Positions 1 through 8,598 of a stretch of 42,251 bases of DNA are shown here, in pieces; the stretch's first letter is position 1, and every line of letters begins with the position of its first letter. Source of the stretch: Flavobacteriales bacterium. Its GTDB lineage: Bacteria; Bacteroidota; Bacteroidia; Flavobacteriales_D; Crocinitomicaceae. Location of the stretch: positions 1 to 42,251 of the forward strand of contig CANLIL010000020.1 in the NCBI GenBank assembly GCA_947491305.1. The letters are read 5' to 3'. A model generated the notes under the pieces. That model was given only the letters and a program-made list of their open reading frames with translations. It ran no database searches and was not told where the DNA came from. The position numbers and the translations under genes are program-made.

Positions 1-119
1 AATCCAACATCCAATGCTTTTCTGAGTGAAGCTCCTTGTTGCAACAAATGTGTTTGACCTACGTAATCTTCTAAAGATTTAGGTCGCATACGTTCTGCAA
101 GTGGTGCTAAAAAAGACAT
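1..119 (-). CDS. rarA: RarA/MgsA replication-associated recombination ATPase, N-terminus only
   Basis: Only the first 39 codons lie in the window; the gene runs off the left edge. The translation begins MSFLAPLAERMRPKSLEDYV and continues GQTHLL, the signature N-terminus of the RarA/MgsA/WRNIP1 clamp-loader-like AAA+ ATPases (xPLAxRMRPxxLxxYxGQxHLL). The family acts at stalled replication forks. The Walker motifs lie beyond the edge, so the call rests on this N-terminal signature alone. The ATG is clear and a -7-like box lies 26 bases upstream, so it probably has its own promoter although yqgE ends just upstream on the same strand. Confidence 0.8.
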   Translation of the reverse strand, partial: MSFLAPLAERMRPKSLEDYVGQTHLLQQGASLRKALDVG

Positions 120-144
120 CTTTCTTTTTAAGAATTTTAAGAAA

Positions 145-152
145 CAAATTTA
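145..152 (-). promoter_or_regulatory. -7-like box (TAAATTTG) upstream of rarA
   Basis: On the minus strand the sequence matches the Bacteroidota sigma-ABfr -7 consensus TAnnTTTG. No TTG is found 17-23 bases upstream, so only half of the promoter is supported. A transcript would start roughly 20 bases before the rarA ATG. Confidence 0.4.
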
Positions 153-175
153 ATAAAATAAAAAGATAAATTGGT

Positions 176-754
176 TTAATTATCAATTGGATTGATTGGA
201 AATTTTGCGATTGTTTTAAATCGTTCACCTTGCTTTTCTATGCAATATTGCCAAAAATCTTTTTGATGAATGGTTAAAAGTTCTTCAGTTCTGATATTTG
301 TTGCAACGATCCATGAATTTTCACTCATTTCACGTGACAATTGAAGTTTTCCCCAACCTGAATAACCAAGGAAGAATCTAATTTTTGAATGATTTTTTTG
401 ATCTTTTGAAAGCGCTTCTTTAATTTGTTCAAAATTCCCTCCAATTGAAATTGAATCATTTACCGGAGTACTACCCTCGATAGCATCACCAAAACTATGG
501 ATGTAAAATAGACTTTCCGTTTCTACAGGTCCACCAACACTTATAACAGCTTTAATATCAGGGAAATCTTTGTCAATTTCGTGTAAATCTATGTCTAAAA
601 AATTATTCAACACAAAACCAAAGGAGCCTTCACTGGAATGATCACATAATAAAATGACAGATCTACGAAAAAAATCCTCATCTAAAAAAGGATCTGAAAT
701 CAAGACACAACCATTAGTTGGTTTGATATTATTTTTAAAAGCAATATCAATCAT
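176..754 (-). CDS. YqgE/AlgH family protein (UPF0301)
   Basis: A 192-residue soluble protein, the usual length of the YqgE/AlgH family. Hallmarks are the N-terminal GCVLISDPFLDEDFFRRSVI segment (residues about 15-34), the GSFGFVLN strand, the GGPVE motif near residue 75 and FLGYSGWGKLQLSREM in the second half. The biochemical role of the family is unsettled; AlgH was named for a regulatory effect on alginate in Pseudomonas. The ATG overlaps the stop of lptD (ATGA), so the two are translationally coupled. No signal peptide is seen, so it is probably cytoplasmic. Confidence 0.9.
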   Translation of the reverse strand: MIDIAFKNNIKPTNGCVLISDPFLDEDFFRRSVILLCDHSSEGSFGFVLNNFLDIDLHEIDKDFPDIKAVISVGGPVETESLFYIHSFGDAIEGSTPVNDSISIGGNFEQIKEALSKDQKNHSKIRFFLGYSGWGKLQLSREMSENSWIVATNIRTEELLTIHQKDFWQYCIEKQGERFKTIAKFPINPIDN

Positions 755-3288
755 AAGAAAACTGGCGGTTTACGAATATCTATTTTCGCTGACTGAAAAA
801 TAGAGGAGGTGTTTCTAATTGAAAACAAGAAACTTTGATTAAATCCAATAGGTGTTAAATTAAACGAAAGCGCCCAGCAATGAAGATTTCTAGAAAGTGT
901 GAAACGAACATTTGTTATCTCTTTTGAAGTGAAATCATAGTTGGAAATACAAGCGATGTTCCAGCGTTTTGTAAAACTTATATCAGCTGTTAAAGCTAAG
1001 GTGTGTACTGTTCTGAATTCGTCAGGATTGGTTACAGTTTTTGAAGTGTTTCTAACAAGTGAATATACATGAGAAATTGATGCTTTCCAGGGAATGTTGA
1101 AATTTAAAAGTGCTTCTGGATGTAAAGCGAAATAATTGTAATCTGCATTCCATTCGGATGAACTAACAATCTGAGCTGAGTTTTTTAATTCGTCTTGGCT
1201 CTTTTTTGGAACCAATGTTAATGTTGTCGTGAAATTCGCATTTAAAAAACGCCCCAATCCTTGTTTGTTAGCAAGTGCATATTGACTTGTTTTAGCACCA
1301 GTAGATGTGTTCCATGCATAAGGTGAAAAACTTGAATTGGCAACAAAATTTAACCAAGTAGCAGGACTAATTCGTAGGTTGATAGTTAAATCAGATAAAT
1401 TCATAGAGTCTTTTATCAAATCATAATTTCCAGTAATGGACAAGATATCAATAATGCGTGTTTTTTTAAATCCTGTAATGGTGTCTTTATCAGATTTACG
1501 TTTCAATTCAAACGTATTGTTGATACCAAAATTTATTGCTGCAGAATTTTTACCAGTACTTGATGAATAGATACTACGTTCGAAAGGAGAGTAGGTAATC
1601 AACGATTGATTCGTTCCAGCAAAAGCGCTTATTAATTCATTTACTTGCGGCGTATATCTAAATCCAATAGATGGCGTTATTATTTGGCGAAGTAAAGGTT
1701 GTTTTTTTCCAATGAATTTGTAATAGCTGTATATTAATGTGGTTAATTGAGCAGAAAAACTTAACTCATGTGCCATTCCCATTTTTTGAATGGTATCAAT
1801 TTGAGTGCTATTCGTTGATGCATTGTATGATTTTTCAATCTGTTGAAAATTGATTTTATTTCCATAATTGAAAGAAGGTGAAAACTTTACTGTGTTTTTG
1901 AAAAAACCTGAAGTTGTTTGAACGGAAACTGTTTGATTGAAACCATTTTGAAATTGATTGCCTATTTCTTTGAAGTAACCATTCGTTAACAATGAATCTT
2001 GAATGTTGGACTTATTTTGACCTTCCAAATTGTAGGTTATACCAATTTTTGAAATCAACGATGATAATCCAGTAGTTTTTGTGAAACTATTTTTAAATGG
2101 AAAAAAACGAGTGACATTAAAATTGAAAACTGGTGCAACAAGCGCGATTTTTTTGGTGATTGAATTCTGACGAACAGAAATTTTCATTCCAGTTGTAATT
2201 GGTTTCCCTGGAAATAAGCGATTAATATTAATATCAGAAAAGAAACTGTTGTTGAAGTAATCTTTATTTAATGGGTCTAAATTGTTTTTTGATTGGTTAT
2301 CCGAAATAAAGTTAACATTGGATGAAAAATTCCAAAATGGATTTGATTTAGCTTCTTTTGTATGGGTCCAACTGATCGTTAATTTATTGGATTTTGTATC
2401 CGTTGGGAAACCAAGTTTAAATTGCTGAAAACCAACATCGAAAGTACCTCTGTATCCGTATTTTTTGGCGTAATTCAATACGTTTCTTAGACCCCAACTT
2501 CCTCTTGAATAAAGGTTTGCATAAACAGACGTTTGTAAATAGTCGTTAATTGGAATAAAGTAACCCAAGTTTTGAACACCAAATCCATACGATGAAGTGG
2601 GAACGATTTCAGGGAATAATATTCCACTTGTTCGTTTTTTCTGTTGTGGGATCATACTAAAAGGTAAGCCTAGTGGAGTAGGTATGCCAGCAACCCATAA
2701 ATTCATTGGACCAGTGACAATTCTTTTTTCAGGAATCATAATGGCACGTGAAAGCTGAAAATGATAATGCGGTTCTTCTAAATCGCACGTAGTAAATCGT
2801 CCTTTTATAAAATGAATTTCATCATTTGCTTGGCGTTTAGCTGTACCCATGTACAAATGGATTTCATCCTGTTTAATTTTTAATTCTTCTATGTAACCTT
2901 TTTTTGTATCCATGTTATAGCGAATACTGGTAGCGTTAATTTCTTCGGTTCCATCAGAGAATTTAGGGAATTGTGTTCTTACACTGTCTTTGTCGTAAGA
3001 ATAGCGTGCATAAATCTCACGTTTGTTTAAATCGACTAAAATGTAACCTGCATCCATGTTGATTTGTCCATTAGTGATTTTTGCATTACCATATAAATGT
3101 ACTTGGCGTTTTTTTAAATCATTGAAAATAGAATCGCGTGCGCTGTAAATTATTTTTTCAGAAATAGAGGAATCGTCAAGCGTTATAGTATCTTTAATTA
3201 AGTTCTTTTGAGAAAACGTGGATGTAGGAAACAACATTATTAACAATGTAACGAAGATAATTATTGATATGTCTTGTTTTTGCTTCAA
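751..3288 (-). CDS. lptD: LptD-like outer-membrane LPS assembly protein
   Basis: 845 residues. An N-terminal signal peptide ends near FPTSTFSQ (about residue 27). An OstA-like N-terminal beta-jellyroll follows (about 50-190, including ARDSIFNDLKKRQVHLYGNA), then the conserved passage with CDLEEPHYHF and GPMNLWVAGIPTPLGLPF near residues 170-210, and a long beta-barrel domain rich in alternating hydrophobic strands. The family inserts lipopolysaccharide into the outer leaflet as the end point of the Lpt bridge. The start codon appears to be TTG: no ATG is available that would keep the signal peptide. It is co-transcribed with yqgE and divergent from the amidase. Confidence 0.85.
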   Translation of the reverse strand: MKQKQDISIIIFVTLLIMLFPTSTFSQKNLIKDTITLDDSSISEKIIYSARDSIFNDLKKRQVHLYGNAKITNGQINMDAGYILVDLNKREIYARYSYDKDSVRTQFPKFSDGTEEINATSIRYNMDTKKGYIEELKIKQDEIHLYMGTAKRQANDEIHFIKGRFTTCDLEEPHYHFQLSRAIMIPEKRIVTGPMNLWVAGIPTPLGLPFSMIPQQKKRTSGILFPEIVPTSSYGFGVQNLGYFIPINDYLQTSVYANLYSRGSWGLRNVLNYAKKYGYRGTFDVGFQQFKLGFPTDTKSNKLTISWTHTKEAKSNPFWNFSSNVNFISDNQSKNNLDPLNKDYFNNSFFSDININRLFPGKPITTGMKISVRQNSITKKIALVAPVFNFNVTRFFPFKNSFTKTTGLSSLISKIGITYNLEGQNKSNIQDSLLTNGYFKEIGNQFQNGFNQTVSVQTTSGFFKNTVKFSPSFNYGNKINFQQIEKSYNASTNSTQIDTIQKMGMAHELSFSAQLTTLIYSYYKFIGKKQPLLRQIITPSIGFRYTPQVNELISAFAGTNQSLITYSPFERSIYSSSTGKNSAAINFGINNTFELKRKSDKDTITGFKKTRIIDILSITGNYDLIKDSMNLSDLTINLRISPATWLNFVANSSFSPYAWNTSTGAKTSQYALANKQGLGRFLNANFTTTLTLVPKKSQDELKNSAQIVSSSEWNADYNYFALHPEALLNFNIPWKASISHVYSLVRNTSKTVTNPDEFRTVHTLALTADISFTKRWNIACISNYDFTSKEITNVRFTLSRNLHCWALSFNLTPIGFNQSFLFSIRNTSSIFQSAKIDIRKPPVFL

Positions 3289-3330
3289 AAATGAACTGTA
3301 AATTTGTTTGTTGTTACTTATTATAGATTA

Positions 3331-3338
3331 CAAAACTA
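3331..3338 (-). promoter_or_regulatory. -7-like box (TAGTTTTG) for lptD-yqgE
   Basis: This minus-strand match to TAnnTTTG lies in the 69-base divergent gap. It would start a transcript about 35 bases before the lptD TTG. No TTG -33 element is found at the expected spacing. No equally good box for the rightward amidase gene was seen in the gap. Confidence 0.4.
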
Positions 3339-3357
3339 TTAAATTTAAGGCTTAAGA

Positions 3358-4497
3358 ATGGAAAAAAATTCAACATATCTCAGAAAGAGTCATTTTTTAT
3401 TTTTTTTAACCTTCTTTTTTGTTGGTTTAAACTCAGCTCAAAAATCAAATCAAGATAATCATTTAATTAAAACAGTAGTAATAGATGCGGGACATGGTGG
3501 TAAAGACCCAGGCTGTCATGGAGCTTCTGTAAATGAAAAAAATGTTTGTTTATCCATGGCTTTGAAATTAGGAGAGGCGATCAAAAGAAAATTTCCAGAA
3601 GTAAAAGTTATTTACACACGAGATAAAGATGAATTTGTTGAATTAGATGACCGTGCAATGATCGCGAATAAAGCAAAAGCGGATTTATTTATTTGTATTC
3701 ATGCCAATTCTGCTTCTCCAGCTGCTTATGGAACGGAAACGTTTGTATTGGGTTTGCATCGAACAGAATCGCAACAAAAAGTAGCAGATCGTGAAAATGC
3801 AACTATTTATTTAGAGGATGATAAAGGAGCTAAATACAAGGATTTTGATCTATCACCAGACGCTTTGATAGCGCGTCAAATGCAGTTATCTGTTTTTTTA
3901 AATCACTCTATAAAGTTTGCAGATAAATTACAAAAGGAATTTAAAAAAATCGGTCGTTACAATCGTGGCGTTAAACAAGCAGGTTTTTTAGTGTTGTACA
4001 AAACAACGATGCCCAGTGTTTTGATTGAAACAGGTTTCTTGACAAATCCGACAGATGAAAGTTTTATTGGTTCATCTGAAGGACAGCATGCAATGGCAAA
4101 TGCCATGTTCACAGCTTTTGAAAATTATAAAAAGGAGTTAGAAGGTGTACAAACTAAACCGAATCAACAAAATAATAACACTAGTGAAAATCAAGAAATT
4201 GAAATAATTCAAACAACAACTGATACTACAGAAAAATTAGTTTTTACTGTTCAAATTGAAACATCTGAATCGCCTATTCCATTTGATCATTCAAAATTTA
4301 AAGGTTTAAAAGTTGCAGAATATAAACAAGATGGGTTCTATAAATACACAACTGGATTGTTTGGTAAAGATTTTAAAGCGGCAAATAATTATAAAAATGA
4401 ATTAAGAGGAAATGGGTTTCAACATGCATTTGTAGTGGCTTTTTTAAATGGTGAACGAATTAGTTTGGAAAAAGCGATGAATTTATCCAATAAATAA
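3358..4497 (+). CDS. N-acetylmuramoyl-L-alanine amidase (Amidase_3) with SPOR-like tail
   Basis: 379 residues. A signal peptide (about 1-27, ending LNSAQ) directs it to the periplasm, where the family cleaves the amide between MurNAc and the stem peptide during cell separation. The AmiC-type catalytic domain spans about 38-256: VIDAGHGGKDPG with zinc ligand His46, Glu60 in NEKNV, His115 in IHANSAS and catalytic Glu224 in VLIETGFLTNP. A Gln/Asn/Thr-rich linker (about 257-295) leads to a C-terminal SPOR-like peptidoglycan-binding fold (about 298-379; YKYTTGLFGKDFKAANNYKN). It is divergent from lptD and precedes mlaD, an envelope arrangement I recall from other Flavobacteriales. Confidence 0.93.
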   Translation: MEKNSTYLRKSHFLFFLTFFFVGLNSAQKSNQDNHLIKTVVIDAGHGGKDPGCHGASVNEKNVCLSMALKLGEAIKRKFPEVKVIYTRDKDEFVELDDRAMIANKAKADLFICIHANSASPAAYGTETFVLGLHRTESQQKVADRENATIYLEDDKGAKYKDFDLSPDALIARQMQLSVFLNHSIKFADKLQKEFKKIGRYNRGVKQAGFLVLYKTTMPSVLIETGFLTNPTDESFIGSSEGQHAMANAMFTAFENYKKELEGVQTKPNQQNNNTSENQEIEIIQTTTDTTEKLVFTVQIETSESPIPFDHSKFKGLKVAEYKQDGFYKYTTGLFGKDFKAANNYKNELRGNGFQHAFVVAFLNGERISLEKAMNLSNK

Positions 4498-4509
4498 TTT
4501 AGTTATTAT

Positions 4510-4517
4510 TAATTTTG
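4510..4517 (+). promoter_or_regulatory. -7-like box (TAATTTTG) upstream of mlaD
   Basis: This matches TAnnTTTG in the 71-base gap between the amidase and mlaD, leaving a leader of about 45 bases. No TTG lies at the right distance upstream. The mlaD operon may therefore have its own promoter besides read-through from the amidase. Confidence 0.35.
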
Positions 4518-4568
4518 AAACCTCTTACAATTCAACCAACAGAATGTTAAATTGGTGAGAAATAAACT

Positions 4569-5606
4569 ATGAAAATAAGTAAAGAAATAAAAACTGGGAT
4601 AATTACGATTTTAGCAATAGCTTTGATGGTTACAGGTATTAACTTTTTAAAAGGAAATAGTTTCTTCGGAGGCGATGATATTTATTACGCCTACTTTCCT
4701 AATTCTGGTCAATTAGTTCCTTCAAGCAATGTTACGCTAAATGGTGTTGTTGTCGGTAAAGTTTTGAAAGTTGAATACGTTCCAAGTCAACCTGCAGAGC
4801 GTTGTGTCAAAATTGCTTTTTCAATCCAAAATGATGAAGTTAAAATCCCTAAAGGATCTGTTGTTCAAGTTGGTGCTTTGGATTTATTTAGTAAGGGAAT
4901 GCTTATTAATGTGAGTGGTAATCTATCTAAAGGTTTTTACAAACCCGGAGATGCTGTCCCAGGAGAAATGGCTATTGATATGTTTGGTCAAGTTAAATCC
5001 TTTGCTGACCCATTATCGAAAAAAGTTCAGACAGCCTTGGTTTCAGTTGACAAAATGGTAAATTCTTTAAATGCATTTTGGGATAAAACAGCGACATCAG
5101 AAATTGAAGAAAGTTTTTCTATTTTAAAACTTACCATCAAACGTTTCGGAAATGTTGCCGTAAATATTGAAGATTTAGTGCGAGATGAGAAAATTAAATT
5201 AGCAAATATTTTAACCAATGTGGAAAGTATTTCTTATAATTTAAAAAAGAGTAACGATCAAATTGCTGGAATTCTTGGAAACGCAAAAACAATTACGGAT
5301 GATTTGGTAACTGCTGATTTTAAGAAAGTTATTGGAAATGCAACTGAAACATTAAAGAACTTGAATCTTATTTTAGCAACAGCTGAAAAAGGTGAGGGTA
5401 CTTTGGGAAAGTTATTAAAGGATGAAAAATTGTACAATGAATTAGTCACTACAAATAAAGATTTACAAAATTTAGTGATAGATATTCAAATGCACCCAGA
5501 GCGATTTATTCATTTTTCTGTATTTGGTGCTAAAACAAAAGGTGTTCCTTTGAATCAACGTGAAGAATTAAAATTAAGACAACTATTGGACTCTGTTCCA
5601 AACTAA
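4569..5606 (+). CDS. MlaD-family (MCE domain) lipid-transport protein
   Basis: 345 residues. One N-terminal transmembrane anchor (about 9-26, ITILAIALMVTGINFL) is followed by a single MCE domain (about 37-115). That domain contains YYAYFPNSGQLVPSSNVTLN and GVVVGKV, the typical MCE core. A long helical C-terminal part (about 140-345) carries a repeated LxNLN-type amphipathic pattern. MCE proteins form hexameric rings that move phospholipids between the inner and outer membranes. The usual partners MlaE and MlaF are not in this window. The downstream iron-sulfur gene starts 10 bases after the stop, so they are probably co-transcribed. Confidence 0.9.
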   Translation: MKISKEIKTGIITILAIALMVTGINFLKGNSFFGGDDIYYAYFPNSGQLVPSSNVTLNGVVVGKVLKVEYVPSQPAERCVKIAFSIQNDEVKIPKGSVVQVGALDLFSKGMLINVSGNLSKGFYKPGDAVPGEMAIDMFGQVKSFADPLSKKVQTALVSVDKMVNSLNAFWDKTATSEIEESFSILKLTIKRFGNVAVNIEDLVRDEKIKLANILTNVESISYNLKKSNDQIAGILGNAKTITDDLVTADFKKVIGNATETLKNLNLILATAEKGEGTLGKLLKDEKLYNELVTTNKDLQNLVIDIQMHPERFIHFSVFGAKTKGVPLNQREELKLRQLLDSVPN

Positions 5607-5616
5607 TAATTTTAGA

Positions 5617-6930
5617 ATGATAGCAAATGTGATTTTTACCGTACTATTTTTAGGTGGTTTCGGTTTCTTTTTTATTCAAATCTTTAAAATAAGAGCAAAT
5701 ATTCTTTTAGGAAGAGAGCTGGATAGGAGTGGTGATGCTGCATCAAGATGGAGAACAATGATATTAGTAGCATTGGGGCAAAAGAAAATGTTTACACGAC
5801 CAATTCCTGCTTTATTGCACTTGACTTTGTATGTTGCTTTTGTTATTACTCAAATTGAATTAATTGAAATAATTGTTGATGGTATTTCAGGCAACCATCG
5901 TTTTTTCGCCCCAACTTTAGGCTCTTTTTATACGTTTATAATAAGTTTTATCGAAGTCTTATCTGTATTAGCTTTGATTGGTACAATTGCGTTTTTAGCG
6001 CGTAGAAATTTATTGAAATTGCCGCGTTTAACGATGAAAGAATTAGCTGGATGGCCTAAAAAAGATGCAAATCTTATTCTAATTATGGAGGTTGTTTTAG
6101 TTTCGTTTATCTTCACAATGAATGGTGCTGATGAAGCGTTATTAAATTTAAGTTCAAATCAATCAAATGGCTTTTTAATTAGTCAATATGTTGGCCCATT
6201 ATTCTTTGGAAGTGTAAAGAATCCTGAGACGCTTCATTTATTAGAACAAATTGGTTGGTGGGGACATTTCACAATGGTTTTAGTGTTTTTAAATTACTTA
6301 CCATTCTCTAAACATTTACACATACTTTTTGCTTTCCCGAATACGTATTATTCAAATTTAAATCCAAAAGGTCAATTTACAAACATGGAGGCAGTTACAG
6401 CTGAAGTAAAATTGATGATGGATCCAACTGCAGATCCTTACGCTCAACCTGCTTCAGACGAAGCCCCTCAACGATTTGGAGCAAAAGATGTGACAGATTT
6501 AACTTGGAAAAATTTAATGGATGCTTATTCGTGTACCGAATGTGGTCGATGTACATCTTCTTGTCCAGCAAATATAACTGGAAAATTGCTTTCACCCAGA
6601 AAGATCATGATGGATACAAGAGATCGTTTGACAGAACTTGGAAATGGTATTCGAAAAAATGGAAAAGATTTTTCAGATGGCAAAAGTCTTTTGGGAGATT
6701 ATATTTCAGAAGAAGAAATTTGGGCATGTACTTCGTGTAATGCGTGCGTTCAAGAATGTCCAGTGAATATCGATCCGTTGTCAATTATTGTTGATCTTAG
6801 AAGGTATTTAGTGATGGAGGAATCTAAAATGCCAACTGAATTAACGGGTATGTTAACCAATATTGAGAACAATGGGGCTCCTTGGCAGTTTTCTCAAAAT
6901 GACCGTTTAAATTGGGCAAATGAAGACTAA
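5617..6930 (+). CDS. Membrane (Fe-S) oxidoreductase with two 4Fe-4S clusters (HdrD/GlpC-like)
   Basis: 437 residues. The N-terminal part has about five membrane segments (about 2-22, 66-88, 104-127, 153-170, 210-240) and resembles the NarI/HdrE cytochrome-b-type membrane module, with His68, His217, His233 and His235 as possible haem ligands. The C-terminal part is a 4Fe-4S dicluster: Cys306-309-312-316 (CTECGRCTSSCP) and Cys371-374-377-381 (CTSCNACVQECP). Such proteins pass electrons between the quinone pool and a soluble partner. The CCG-domain protein two genes downstream is the natural partner. The next gene overlaps its end by 11 bases. Confidence 0.88.
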   Translation: MIANVIFTVLFLGGFGFFFIQIFKIRANILLGRELDRSGDAASRWRTMILVALGQKKMFTRPIPALLHLTLYVAFVITQIELIEIIVDGISGNHRFFAPTLGSFYTFIISFIEVLSVLALIGTIAFLARRNLLKLPRLTMKELAGWPKKDANLILIMEVVLVSFIFTMNGADEALLNLSSNQSNGFLISQYVGPLFFGSVKNPETLHLLEQIGWWGHFTMVLVFLNYLPFSKHLHILFAFPNTYYSNLNPKGQFTNMEAVTAEVKLMMDPTADPYAQPASDEAPQRFGAKDVTDLTWKNLMDAYSCTECGRCTSSCPANITGKLLSPRKIMMDTRDRLTELGNGIRKNGKDFSDGKSLLGDYISEEEIWACTSCNACVQECPVNIDPLSIIVDLRRYLVMEESKMPTELTGMLTNIENNGAPWQFSQNDRLNWANED

Positions 6931-7348
6931 CGATTTGAAATTAGTAGAAATTGAAGAAAATGGGAATAAAATTTCCCCAGTACTTCCTGATCACATCAAA
7001 AATTATTTGATCGATATTGATGGGACAATTTGTGATGATATCCCAAATGAAGAACCAGAAAGAATGGCTACAGCTGCATTGTATCCGGATGCCTTAGTAA
7101 CGATTAATAAGTGGTTTGAAGAAGGGCATGTTATTACTTTTTTCACTTCAAGAGTGGAAGAACATCGAGAAGTAACTGAAATTTGGCTGAAAGATAATGG
7201 ATTCAATTACCATGCTTTATTAATGGGTAAACCTAGAGGCGGTAACTATCATTGGATTGATAATCATATTGTTAGAGCAACTCGTTTCGAAGGTAAGTTC
7301 ACAGATTTAGTGGATAAAACAGTAAGTATTCAAGTATTTGAAAAATAA
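6920..7348 (+). CDS. Small HAD-superfamily phosphatase-like protein
   Basis: 142 residues. The HAD motif I is IDIDGTI with Asp32 and Asp34, motif II is the Thr76-Ser77-Arg78 strand end, a conserved Lys104 sits in LMGKPRGGNYHW, and Asp114 in WIDNH could be motif III/IV. Such small HAD proteins hydrolyse phosphate esters; the substrate here is unknown. From memory, relatives are often labelled 'phosphoheptose isomerase', but there is no SIS fold here and that name should not be carried over. It overlaps the iron-sulfur gene upstream by 11 bases and ends 4 bases before the next ATG, so it is fully embedded in the redox operon. Confidence 0.75.
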   Translation: MKTNDLKLVEIEENGNKISPVLPDHIKNYLIDIDGTICDDIPNEEPERMATAALYPDALVTINKWFEEGHVITFFTSRVEEHREVTEIWLKDNGFNYHALLMGKPRGGNYHWIDNHIVRATRFEGKFTDLVDKTVSIQVFEK

Positions 7349-7352
7349 AATT

Positions 7353-8141
7353 ATGGCATTACAAGTACCAACAATGGCCGAAATGATGGCGAAAGGAGAA
7401 ACTCCAGATATTTTATTCTGGGTAGGTTGTTCTGGAAGTTTTGATGATCGCGCCAAAAAAATAACTAAAGCAATTGTTAAAATATTAAATCATTGCAACG
7501 TTAAATTTGCAGTGTTAGGAGCGGAGGAAAGTTGTACTGGAGACCCCGCTAAAAGAGCTGGAAATGAATTTACTTTTCAAATGCAAGCAATGATGAACAT
7601 TCAAGTTTTGAATGGTTATGAGGTAAAAAGAATTGTTACTGGTTGCCCACATTGCTTTAATACACTTAAAAACGAATATCCTGAATTAGGCGGATCATAT
7701 GAAGTAATCCACCACACACAACTGATTCAAGATTTGATTAATACAGGGAAACTTCAATTAGAAGGTGGTTCAACATATAAAGGAAAGAAAATTACTTTTC
7801 ACGATCCGTGTTACTTAGGAAGAGCAAATGATGTGTATGAAGCTCCCCGTATGTTGATTGAAAAGTTAGATGCTGAATTGGTTGAAATGAAACGCTGCAA
7901 AACGAATGGTTTGTGTTGTGGTGCCGGTGGCGCACAAATGTTTAAAGAAGCGGAGAAAGGCAACAAAGAAATTAATATTGAACGAACTGAAGAGGCCGTT
8001 GAAACAACTGCTGAAATTATCGCAACAGGATGTCCTTTTTGCAATACAATGATGACTGACGGTGTGAAAACTGTTGAGAAAGAAGCAAGTGTAAAAGTAT
8101 TAGATATCGCAGAATTAATCGCAAATGCAGCAGAACTTTAA
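7353..8141 (+). CDS. CCG-domain (Fe-S)-binding protein, HdrB/GlpC-like
   Basis: 262 residues from the ATG. An in-frame TTG 15 bases upstream would overlap the preceding gene and is less likely. Two cysteine-rich CCG domains are visible. The first has VGCSGSFDDRAKK, an ESCTGDPAKR loop and GCPHCF. The second has FHDPCYLGR followed by GLCCGAGGAQMF and GCPFCN. These domains form a noncubane iron-sulfur or zinc site in heterodisulfide reductase HdrB and related enzymes. With the membrane protein two genes upstream it makes a complete quinone-linked redox module of unknown substrate. Confidence 0.88.
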   Translation: MALQVPTMAEMMAKGETPDILFWVGCSGSFDDRAKKITKAIVKILNHCNVKFAVLGAEESCTGDPAKRAGNEFTFQMQAMMNIQVLNGYEVKRIVTGCPHCFNTLKNEYPELGGSYEVIHHTQLIQDLINTGKLQLEGGSTYKGKKITFHDPCYLGRANDVYEAPRMLIEKLDAELVEMKRCKTNGLCCGAGGAQMFKEAEKGNKEINIERTEEAVETTAEIIATGCPFCNTMMTDGVKTVEKEASVKVLDIAELIANAAEL

Positions 8142-8598
8142 CCAATCATTTCAAGGATTTTCAGATGCGAGCCGCGTTTGGATTTACAGTGCAAATCGTG
8201 AAATAACTGTAAATGAATCCAGTTTTATCCAAGATAATTTAGCTGAATTCACCAAGCAATGGGCTACGCATGGGAAAGATTTGATTGCTTCAGCTGAAGT
8301 TTTTCTTAATAATTTTATTGTATTTGTTGTAGATGAGAGTAAAGTAAAAGCCTCAGGTTGTTCGATTGATTCTTCTGTGAGATTTATAAAATCTATTGGT
8401 TCGGAGTTGAAAATTGATTTCTTTAATCGTTTATCAGTTTTAATTGAGAACAATGGTGTGCTACAACGCATCCATTACAATGAATTAAAATCCTTTCCTG
8501 ATAGTATTCTTTTTGATACATCGATTCAGAATTTAGGAGAATTCAGATCGTATTTTGCTATTAATTTATCTGAAAGTAAGCTATTTACTTTGATTTAA
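8125..8598 (+). CDS. Conserved Bacteroidota protein of unknown function
   Basis: 157 residues, no signal peptide or membrane span. I recall close relatives being catalogued as 'ABC transporter ATPase' in flavobacteria, but there is no Walker A, Walker B or LSGGQ signature, so that name looks wrong. The sequence looks like a compact alpha/beta protein, with SRVWIYSANREI near the start and FRSYFAINLSESKLFTLI at the C-terminus. The ATG lies 17 bases inside the CCG-domain gene, which implies translational coupling and a shared role with the redox module. Its end overlaps the end of the opposing gene by 14 bases. Confidence 0.7.
   Translation: MQQNFNQSFQGFSDASRVWIYSANREITVNESSFIQDNLAEFTKQWATHGKDLIASAEVFLNNFIVFVVDESKVKASGCSIDSSVRFIKSIGSELKIDFFNRLSVLIENNGVLQRIHYNELKSFPDSILFDTSIQNLGEFRSYFAINLSESKLFTLI

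Noticed and set aside
6920-7348. Phosphoheptose isomerase (GmhA)
   Set aside because: The DxDGT, TSR and Lys/Asp motifs are those of a HAD protein; no SIS-type sugar isomerase motif is present.
4569-8141. Short open frames antisense to mlaD, the iron-sulfur genes and others
   Set aside because: They lie wholly inside well-identified genes, show no domain and have Lys/Phe/Ser composition caused by reading the opposite strand.
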